From Isoperla grammatica (Eukaryota > Arthropoda > Insecta > Plecoptera > Perlodidae): DNA of 64,000 nucleotides. Both the position numbers and the translations under genes were made by a program. The notes under the pieces were generated by a model, which saw only the letters and a program-made list of their open reading frames with translations, ran no database searches and was not told where the DNA came from. Where the stretch lies: NCBI GenBank assembly GCA_945910005.1, contig OX246746.1:17278995-17342994 (forward strand), written 5' to 3'. Shown here piece after piece: positions 11,744 to 22,800 of the stretch. The stretch's first letter is position 1. Every line of letters starts with the position of its first letter.

Positions 11744-14700
11744 CTGCAACAGGACATTATTGCATAAAGCCCCAACCACAGTTGTTGGCATTGTGATTGT
11801 GATCGGGATCGCAATCGTACATTTTCTAATGCTAAATCATTAAGACACTACGATGTTATTGTGAACAATGTCATAAGAACCATGTAAGTTCTATTTTCAC
11901 GATTTTTGGGATCCAGATTACGATCCAGATGCCGACAGTTGCGGTTGAGGCTTTACAGTAGTGGAGTGGTACACAAGTACTCAGTGGCGTAGCTAGGAAT
12001 TCAAAGGCCTGAGTCCAAGGTTGTCCGATGGGCCCCCTCGGAATTCCTATGAGGTATCAATGATTACATGTGTATAACGATGTCTATATGTGTATTTTCC
12101 CACTAGAAAAATGCTCTGTGCGACGCGTTGATAAGAAAGCGCGTCCATGTCCACGAACTTACTGGCGAAAAGTTCTCAAAGCTGTCGTCACTGTTCAATG
12201 TGTAAGAGATAAAGATAAAAGTGTCGCAAACGCTCTTGTTGCCCCAGCGCCGTTATACTGAAACGATTATAGTATCATTCATATAATAATGTTTATATTT
12301 GTTCAGTAAACAATAATCAACAACAACCAAAACAAAAATGTGCAAAGATTAGAATGTATTGTCATACTTTACTGCCTTATTATACTTTCTGCCATTGTTC
12401 AAGAAAAGATCGATTGTCCATATAAATTATAGCTTGGATTTTTCGTTGTCATAGAACACTACAATTCAGAAGTACAAATGTAATTTTAACCTACACTACT
12501 TATCGGATCCTGTTGAAATTAGTATATTCGTGGCCGGACAAAAATTTACTATAATATGGCTATCTCACATTTTTCCGCCAGTTTATTTCAGAACAATATT
12601 TTCTAGTAACTACATATCCATTTTTCGTGATTATTCCATATATCTGAGAAGTAATTGAGAAATTGTAACATTTGACCTCTTCAAAAGATTGCTATTTTAA
12701 ACAATGACACCTGGCTTTTTGACCGCAACCCTCCCCGCATTCCTTTCTCCCAAGCGCTCAGCTGGTCCCGAGTGGAGGTGGAAAGAGGGAGGGGAAATTA
12801 TTACATAATCCGTGACGAAAACACCTTAGTACGTTACAGCGAGCGCAGTATATTATTATACCTGGCATCGTTTATGACATAATCCGTGACGACAACACCT
12901 TGTATCTTACGCTGATAGCAGTATACGATACTTTGTCACGTTCAGCAACTACTAGTGACATTGATCTGGGCCAGCCCTTCCCAACCTTGATGCCCTAGAT
13001 GGGCCACAGCGTTACGGTACATACATCAAAACATCTAGCATGTATAGCAAACTGGGATTAGCGATCAAAAATCAACTTACCATTAACTACATTTTCATTG
13101 TATTTGTCTACCTCAGACGGAACGGCTGCTGGCTGCTGGCCAACTTTTGGCGCTGACCCCTGCAACTCCAGGCACAAGTTCAAAAAAGTCTGAATTAGTT
13201 TCTGGAAGACATCGTATCGAGAGACGACATCTTCATCCTGCGACATCTGAAGCGGGGGAAGTTGCGGCAAACCGTGGGCTTCCGGAGGCTGGTCGGCTAA
13301 AAAGGCATGCTGCACTTCGCCCGACTGTGGCTGCATCTTAGTCTGTTGGCTTCTGATCTTGGGCAGGGTCCGCGTGTTGAACTCGTGTTGGAAGTTCCTA
13401 ATGAATGCCACGTCGGCTTGACAAACCCACCCTCCGGACGCTTCCAACTGGGGTGCGAGCTGTAGGCCCCCGTGCATTTGAGGTGGTTGGAATGCCATCT
13501 GTTGGTGAGTATGATAGAGATTTTGTGGTGGCATTGCTTGCTGGTATGACAAGCCGGGCTCCAGCTGCCCTTGCACGTTTGGTACGTTAACACCGGATGG
13601 TTTATAGATAAGGTGATGCATGTGTTGCTTTAGCTGGTGTAGATTTATGTTATGCCCCTCGGAAGAACCCATGACTTTTTGACTAGCAGCAGGGAGGGTC
13701 TGGCATTCCGGCTTGGTATCTGAAAGATCTTGTATTGGCCCATGCGCGATACTAGCGTTTCTATTGGCGTCGGCCATTGGCGGATGTGTTTCAGGTTTCT
13801 TGCGCTTTTCTACTAGCGATTCAGTCTCATCGATAGGAGCTGTGTGACTTAATCTCTGTTCGTTTTGAGGTTTAATTTTATTTAAACACTCTGTCAAATG
13901 AAAAGATTTGGGCCGAGCACCAGTCTGGTTTATTCCGGTTACTTGAGAGTTGTCTGGATCGCGTTTTGCGTTATCTGTCAAATGAAAAGATTTGTGAAGA
14001 GCACCAGTCTGGTTTATTCCGGTTACTTGAGAGTTGTCTGGATCGCGTTTTGCGTTATCTGTCAAATGAAAAGATTTGTGAAGAGCACCAGTCTGGTTTA
14101 TTCCGGTTACTTGAGAGTTGTCTGGATCGCGTTTTGCGTTATCTGTCAAATGAAAAGATTTGTGCAGAGCACCAGTCTGGTTTATTCCGGTTACTTGAGA
14201 GTTGTCTGGATCGCGTTTTGCGTTATCTGTATTAACTTGTGGAAAACTGCCTTTGTCCTTCGGGCTTTCATCTTCTGGATCATCCCAGTTCTCTACTATC
14301 TCGTTATCGCAGGGTTCATTGACAAGATCCGCCTCACAAGTTTGAGTCGACACAGCAACACACATATTCTTTTTCCACCGCCTTCGAAAACTCGAATATT
14401 TGAATTCTGAAATATGGAGAAAAACGAAATATTAAGTAAACAGATTTACAAAGTAGCCTATACTAAGGCAGGTGAAAGAAAGATATAAAATGAAAAAAAT
14501 AGCAGGCATATATACAGCCTAAACATTCTATATATGTCTACAGAACTGTAGGCTGTGCTTGTAATTCGATGAAACACAAATCAAAAACACACAACAAAAA
14601 CACACACCCCTAAACGAGACTGCTAGTGCTGAAACCTCGCGTTAGAAACTAAAAAGTAACACGTTAGTAAAGTAAAGAACACGTGAAAATTGTAACGAAA

Positions 14701-16793
14701 TTACATGAGCCCGATGCTGTTAGGAAAGTGAAATTGTGTTGCAATCAACGTCACCGAGAAACAAGTAAAAACGAAGAAGTAGCTATTGTGCTGACGCTGT
14801 TGTGACGACACAGAATTCGTTTACAACTTAAGAAGCACCAATCACTTACGTTTCTTCCCGATTATTTGGTACCGTTTGGTTGCGTTAAGTTGGGTGCAGC
14901 AAACCAGATACAGGTAGAGAAAGAGAAAGAGAAAGAGAAAGAGAAAGAGAAAGAGAAAGAGAAAGAGGAAAAGAGAAAGAGAAAGAGAAGAGAAAGAGGA
15001 AAGAGAAAGAGAAAGAGAAAGAGAAAGAGAAAGAGAAAGAGAGAAGAGGAAAGAGAAGAGAAGAGAAAGAGAAAGAGAAATAGAAAGAGAAAGAGAAAGA
15101 GAAGAGGAAAGAGGGGAAAGAGAAAGAAAGAGAAAGAGAAAGTGAGAGTAAACTAACAAGAACAAACATAAAATTTGTGAGAAGGAGTATGTGAGATGTG
15201 AGATATGTGAGAAGGAGAACGGGTGAGAGGAGCCCCAGAAAATGACAGCGTAGGAAAGAATATAATGAATGTAGGCATGATAAATAAGGAGTAGGGATGA
15301 TTGGCTAGCAATCATTTTCAGCTTATGTAGCATAAAACAACCAACCACTCAACAGTCTGGATGCAATATTGTTTATGTGGGGTGACCAATCAAGAGATTC
15401 TGTGATTGTAACACTTAAGATTTTGTGAGATATGGCCCCAGCAATGCGGTTTCCATCCAGACAAATGAGTGGACTGGAGGTTGGTTTTAGAACACTTGAA
15501 CAGAACATCGTAAAAAACTGTTTTAGACGTTTGAATGGCTAAGCGATTTTGTGAAGAATATGGGGGCATACAAGAGGCTCCAAGAGTAGCAGCTTGTATA
15601 AGCAGCTGATTAGTTGGATTTGGGAGAGATTGGTCATCGATACATTGGGTTAGTGGGCTTTGGGCATGGGAAAAGGTGGTTGTGTCATCAGCATATTGTG
15701 AGAGGAAGCTCTTCACAAACTCAGAGACAGTATCTATATTCTACAGTAAGCATTTTAGGAAGATCGTTGTCATACAGTAGGAAAAGAAGAGGGACCAAGG
15801 ACTGAGCCTTGGGGAACACCATTCAGTATTGGAAGTGAGCGAGAAAGAACTGATTTTATTAGTTACGGAGGATGATATTTTTACTGATTGGGTCCTATTG
15901 GACAGGAAAGACCCAATCCAGCTGAGGGCCGGACCATAATCCCCATTGAGAAAAGTTTGTTAAGAAATAGCTGGTGATCAATGGTGTCAGACGCCTTACT
16001 TAAGTCATATAATAGTCCAAGAGCCTTATCTCCTTTATCAAGTGCAGAATGTAGCGAAGATAGGAAAGAGAAGATTGCAGTTGTCGTAAATTTCCTTATA
16101 TTGGCTGTTATCAAGGGTCATATTTATAAAGAAATGAAGAAGGACGTGAGTTGCTAGTTAGTTCAAAGATTTTAGAGAATGATGACAGTAATGACATGGG
16201 TCGATAGTTGTTAAGAACATATTTCTTTCCTTTCTTTCTTTGGACTGGAACAATCATGGAGTGTTTTTAAGTAAGTTATAGAAGGGAATGAGCTTCATTT
16301 AATGAATAGGTTTATGGCATGAGAAAGGGGAAACGCTAGCTATAGCTATTTCTTTGGATTTAAAGATATAGAGTCCAGCGCATGACCACGTCGTGAGAAG
16401 GCGCGGACTATTTTTTTATGACGGCAACATCTTACTTCTTGTTGTAACGCGGCGTCAACGAATTACGTCACTACCGAAGACTAATCATAAATTCATTGCA
16501 ATGCCCGGTTTTCACGGTGCGAGTTGGCGTGAGAGTTGATAGAGCCAGTAGCTGGGGGCCAGCTACTTGCTTCGTGTACACAGGTCGGCCGAGTTACTGA
16601 CTGTGCGAGTTGGTCAGTAGCTCGCCTGGCGAGCTACTTCAAATATTTTTGTTTCGACTGGCCACTGGCCTTCCCCCACCACGGGGATGTTTTGGATCGG
16701 CCAGCGCTGGCGCCATGTGAACGCACAGGTCAGTAACTGAGCGGACAGTAGATAGTAGCGAACGTTGTTTTGTTGATGTTTTTCGTGCTGACA

Positions 16794-16860
<67 letters not shown>

Positions 16861-19800
16861 ATTTTTGTTTTTGAATATGTCTGGAAGGTGGAGTGACGAA
16901 CAGACGGCAAACTGTGTGCATTTGTACAGAGAACAAGAAAATTTGTGGAACGTTTTTAGCCCTGGATATAAAAAAAAATTTAAAAAAAATGTTTAATAAT
17001 TCCTCGTACAGTATCAACGAAAATGATCTTATTACTTTCCGTACTAGCACTCTACGCTCTTCAGACATTCTTGCAGCTGACAGGGTCAGTTCAAGTCCGA
17101 GCAGAAAGCCAGCCGCTGGCTTACTGGCATGCCAGTAACTTGCAACGTGCAAACAACTTGGGCCAGTTGAGTCTGAGCCCAGTAGCTTGCCCCTCAGTTA
17201 GAGGGCCAGCCACTGGCTTACTGGCATGCCAGTAACTTGCAACGTGCAAACAACTAGGGCCAGTTGAGTCTGAGCCCAGTAGCTTGCCCCTCAGTTAGAG
17301 GGCCAGCCACTGGCTTACTGGCATGCCAGTAACTTGCAACGTGCAAACAACTAGGGCCAGTTGAGTCTGAGCCCAGTAGCTTGCTTAGAGGGCCAGCCAC
17401 TGGCTTACTGGCAAGCCAGTAACTTGCAACGTGCAAACAACTAGGGCCAGTTGAGTCTGAGCCCAGTAGCTTGCTTAGAGGGCCAGCCACTGGCTTACTG
17501 GCAAGCCAGTAACTCACACCGTGAAAACCGGGCATAACTTTCTGCTCGAGTCATGAGTTGTTTACCTTTGCGTTTCTCTCGTCGAGCCTTCTCGGAATTC
17601 TCGTCAGTTAATTGATTCCCGTACTGACCGGGCTTAAAGATGCGGTTGCCTTTGGAATCATACATCGGCGTGCGGTTAGGGTCCGGATGAAGTTGGTGAA
17701 CCCACCTTTTGGGAACCCGCGGGCCTCCAAGATACAAGTATCTCACTGGCTCTAAAGGAAACGATACACAAATCAGGATGGTAAACCCAACCCTCAAAAT
17801 GTCTTCTCGCTAGCTCGCAACTTGCAAGTGACTTTTGATAGGTTGCGAGTAAACATTCTTATATCTGGAATTTTGCCCAAAATAATGGGCCCAGAAAAAA
17901 TGAAATTGACTAGTTTTAAAGTTGTATGGACATCATTATAAAACCATTATCCATGGAATTGCTGACTGACAAATCGGGCTGATCACATGCTTATGAAAAG
18001 CTTTCAAAAATCAAATAAAGTGAACTTTTTGGCACAAATATCCATCGGCACCTTCTGAAATCCAATCCCACACAGCAGTAGGCATAAGTACACTTCTCAA
18101 ATGCCAGGATTGAACTCCTAGACCATTACGTAAGGATATTAATGCCATAATATTATTAACTTATACGTTTTATTGTTGTTTGACAAGATATCGCTTCAAA
18201 ACGCGTTTTGAGCCATCACACATAATACAGGACCGAATTTGGTTTTGCCTATAAGGTGAAATTGCCTCCTGTGGTAGGGGCTTTGCCCCTGACCCCAGCT
18301 AAATCAAGCAGCCTCGTTACAAGTACAAACTACACGATGCAAGTGGACAACTTACTAGTGAATTTGTGGATAAATATAATTACTGATGATTTTAATATAA
18401 ATATAAATAATTACTTGTGTATACAAGAATTTACTATAAATATAAATAATTATATTTCGTTTCTCGATTAGTGCAATGCCTACCGGCTCGAGACTGAATC
18501 GTCGTCGGCACTCTTGATTCCAACTTACCACTTTCTTCCGGAGGGAATTCAAACCTTTCTGCGCGAGAGTTCTTCCAACTCTTGGTGACTTGTCTGTGCC
18601 TAACATTTTGGTAGTAGTCACCTTCCACTTGTTTTGCAGGCAGAGGCTGAGCTTCCAAGTGTGTAATAACCCTTGAGGTGCTAGAAATAAATATATAAAA
18701 TATACATTTGTAGACGGCTTTACTGAGTATCAAATATAATTTAATAAGACTGAAATACAAATATAGGCAGAAGCCGATTTTTGTTTTGTTTTTAATAACC
18801 TATGCGGAATTTATGCATACTCAGACTTAACTCCTTAACTCTAGGTACTGCAGAGACCCAGTGGAAAAGGCAGTGGCGTATCCGAGGCCATCCCCTCCCC
18901 CCCCCCCCCCCTTTCGCAAAGGAAAAATGAAAAATGACCATTTAGCTTTCAATACATACAGTATTTTTGTATTAAATACCAAAGACATTAGTATTTGTTA
19001 AAAATAAACGTAGAAACTTAGTAATTTTGTTACAGTTGGCCTCTGTAAAACGCACAGATTTCACCAAGATTACTTTGACGAGAAATTTGTTCAGGGTAGC
19101 CACCACTTAGATGTCGGTTCCGCTCTCTATAATGTGAATTGAACCCCCCCCCCCCCCCTCTACCCAATTCACATGGATACGCCACTGGGAAAAGGTATTA
19201 CAGGCACTCCACTGTACACGTTTTCGATAGAATGTTCGTGTTCCATGCTTAAATAAGTAAAAGTAGGTAACTTACCTAGCCTGTGGTTGCTCAGTCTCGT
19301 GACTTCGACTCTCGCTCTCCACAGCTTCAAGCTTTTCTAGATTTGTATCACCTTCGCTGTTGTTCGTAGGAGTCTCAAGAATACGATGTGGATTTGAAAG
19401 GTGTTCACTAGGCATTAAACAAAAACAAACAAAATTCAAAACTTGGCATTGCAGTGCATACAATATAAGCCATTCTGTATTTAGTTTTCAATCCATCCTA
19501 TTTTTATAAAACTGATTTACAAAGAACAAAAAACACAACTAGCGACTAGCTACGTACAAGGAAACCATGATAAAAACACTCAACAAAATCAAATAGAAAT
19601 TAAGATTCAACACAACAAAGCGAAGTAGGGCCTAGTCTAGGTAGGGCCTTGTGACGGTAGAGCCGTGTGAAGGGTTTATTTTTTTCAAATTTTGTTTTAA
19701 ATATCGACGTTTTCGGTGTTTAGTGGTGTTATTTTTTTAGCTAAGTAGAGTGATACGATGTATTAGACAATCGACGAAATACGCGTGCTATAGGCCTACT

Positions 19801-22800
19801 ACACACGTTAACGCAAAAGTAACACGTGTTGGCGAAATAAATATTCTTATCCCCGCTATGGAAAAATGGTCCAAAATATGTTTAATTTCAAACGAAATTC
19901 ATTAATTTTAAGAGAACATGACTTTTTGTGCAAGTTTTGGAAAAATGTTCACTGTTAAAATGGAATTCAGACAGAAATTTGGTGAGATTTCTTGGTTATT
20001 TCGCGTAACACAGGACATTTCGCTTTTTGCGGTGTTATAATGCTAATTTCGCGAATTTCGCTTCTTATTTTTTATATTTTTGGACACCTCTCGCTATGAA
20101 ACGCCGACATTTTATCAAATAAAGCAATACTCACAACGATTATAATATGATTTAGAGATCGCGAATTTTACGGGGCTCTAACTATAGGGCTAGAGCCAAT
20201 GGATGCAAAGGCTACATACATGTTGCTCAACTTACAAAATTTGGTCGAATACGAGGTCTCCATCAGTTGTACTGGTTTCGTTGGGGATCGCAGGTCTTCC
20301 CGACCCGTCACCTCCCTTCTTTGACGTCACGTCTTCAACTTCGCTCTGAAAAACATATACAAAGATAAGTCCCTGTCTGTAGTGAGCATCTTATATAGTA
20401 TTTAAATATCAATCTTCTACAATGTACATGTTGCATTTGAGGATTCATGCTGGAAGTGGATGTGTTATGATTTAGCCTCCCGTTATTACGAGTAAGACCA
20501 GAGAAAAAATATGAGTAAATAACTACGTATATCACAAAGCAAAGCTCTAAAAAGGTTAAGGCATACCGGTTTGGGTCTAAAACGTTTCGAAGATGTTGGT
20601 ATACATATCGGTTTGCTGTAAAACATTTAAGTTCCAAATCAGTTTGGAAAGTGGATTGGACGTGTCAAATTGCAAGATCTGTGGTTGATATACGCCTCAA
20701 ACCGTTTTACCAAGGTCTACTTGATCTCCGCCTAACAAGAACTCGTCAAGCTTGGGAGTTCGACGAGTCTACGCTAGGCGGAGATCAAGTAGACTTTGCG
20801 TTTTACCCACACCACTGGCTTGACAACTAAACCATGTGGAGGGATCATGTTCGACTTTCGATGTCAGAGTGTTGTAGTTGTCGTCTTTGTCGTTGTCGTT
20901 GTCCTTGTCAGTATTGCAGTCAGAAGTAGGGATATGGGACGTTTCAATGTTTACTTTAAACGTGGGAGTGGGAGTGGCTTTAAGCGTTTACATTTTCTAC
21001 TCCACGTTTAAACGTTTGTGCATTAGTGTTTCATTATACGATAGAAACAAGCTAATATTAACAACGGAGCCTACCACTAATACGTCTACTATTATAGTTA
21101 TTTTCTCACCACAAATTTATATTTTAACCTAGGTTTCGGAACTTCTCTCCCGTCTGGGCCCGGGGAAGAATAGGCCCAGAGTGACTCTGCTAGTCGTAAG
21201 AGGCGACGAAAGGAGACCCGTTTCGGCCCGGCGTAGAATAGGCCCAGAGTGACTCTGCTAGTCGTAAGAGGCGACAAAAGGAGACCCGTCTCGGTCCGGA
21301 GTAGAATAGGCCCAGAGTGACTCTGCTAGTCGTAAGAGGCGACGAAAGGAGATCCTGTCCCTTTCCCCCCACTGTCCCATTGAATATTTCTCCTCCCACT
21401 GGGCCCTGCCTCCCTTGCTGGACTCCCATATGACGACACACGCGACGTACAATGGATCTGATTCGGATATGGCTTTATTCTTCATCGTCATCTTTCTCAT
21501 CTTCATTATCACCCGCTCATCGTCTCGATTAGCCATTGTTACAAAAATATGAGACGTTAAGCCTCATTAATCAATCAATCGAAACTTCTCGGTAATTTAA
21601 TGTACTGGAATTTTTTTCATCTCACGACAGGGGAAGCAGTGACTAAAACGTTTAAACGCGAATTTTAAAAATGGTTGAATGTTTAGGCTATTAAACATAT
21701 TTGCCTATACCTAGTCAGCAATCCGACTATTTTATTGTTTGATGCGCATACCAACCTCAAAGATCATCGCTCAAGTTCGCATCTCAAACGTATGCGCAGA
21801 CCTTGTATGTGAAATTTGTTTAGGCTTTAAGAGGTTTTACACACATTTATAATTTTTAATAGCGTCCATCATGCGGCTAAAGTAAATAGTTACCGAATTG
21901 CAGCCTCATGCACAAAGGTTTGCGGACGCAAACTTACTGCTCTTTAAAAATGGCGGACTTGCGGATGCAGATAAACTTGCGGGAATTCGGGTGTACAAAA
22001 CGTTCACGCAAGTCCGCCATTTTGCTCGTCAAATTTACCGCCGCAAGTCCGACTTTACCTAAACCAATCACGGGTTTTGGATCGCCTGACGTAGTTAAAA
22101 CACGAAACACGCAATATGTTTTCGAACATTCTGTGAGCACTGTGCAGAGAACGTTTTGACATTGGACATTTTTATCGTGTATTAGTATATTCCGCATAGA
22201 ATGTGAATCATCTTTCCTTAGGCCTAGGCCTAGGCCTGCACCACTTGAATGGTAATATGCCTAAATTCATCTCCTTATTATCAAAGCCCTATTTCATACA
22301 TGTCAATAATTTAAGTTAATTTATTTATGAATTGGCCCCATACAGCATTTGATGCCATTTAACACAGTATAACACCGGATGATAAACAGCGATGCATGAT
22401 GATGAAGAAGGGAGAAGGGGAAGCCTGGTACCGGCACGTAGCCTACTCATGTCGAAAAGTACCAAAGGGACCATCAGCTTTACGTCCTATCCGAAAGGAC
22501 GGTGTAACTTTGACCAATCATATAGGTTCCTCCACTAACCTGGACTGCCGAGCAGCTGACGAGAAGAACAAAGCTGTTACACAAGCTTTCGAACCCTCCA
22601 ATCTGCTCTAACACACGGCAACTCGTGTTTCAGAGAAGAGTGGTCACCCATCCACCTCCTGACCTAGCCCGAGGTTGCTTAAATCTAAAGCCTCAATAAA
22701 TCCATCTCATCCCCGTGCATCATTCTTTTTATTTACGTAAAACACACAAAAATATTGAACACGATTCCGTGAAAATATGTCAAGGTGAAATTAAGTAAGG

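Larger units (their letters stand above)
16501..17535 (+). mobile_element. Inverted-repeat element with MADF-like frame and internal tandem repeats
   Basis: The left end ATGCCCGGTTTTCACGGTG is matched by the reverse complement of the right end over about 24 bp. Inside are an ATT array (16794-16858), a 39-residue frame starting at 16877 that resembles an MADF (Myb/SANT-like) domain, and four to five tandem units of roughly 104-118 bp (17090-17510), each containing a small palindrome around ACTGGC..GCCAGT. No target-site duplication was recognised. PIF/Harbinger elements carry a Myb/SANT-type accessory gene, so that superfamily is a candidate but unproven. The right end lies only 31 bp inside the intron from the exon 5 donor. 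Confidence 0.7.
14407..17565 (-). other. Intron 5 of the PPPG-repeat gene, repeat-filled
   Basis: Donor CAAAG|GTAAAC at 17565 and acceptor TTTCAG at 14407. It holds an AAAGAG microsatellite, a LINE reverse-transcriptase relic and an inverted-repeat element with an MADF-like frame, listed separately. Confidence 0.7.

Noticed and set aside
13898..14410. 170-codon plus-strand frame with repeated peptide
   Set aside because: It is antisense to the 84-bp coding repeats of exon 6. The minus strand has splice sites and phase agreement, the plus strand has none.
14842..15348. 168-codon S/F/L-rich frame and 96-codon K/R/E frame
   Set aside because: Shadow frames of the AAAGAG microsatellite; only the part beyond about 15225 shows LINE similarity, on the minus strand.
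17085..17510. Possible CRISPR-like array
   Set aside because: The units are contiguous 104-118 bp tandem repeats without unique spacers, inside a eukaryotic transposon.
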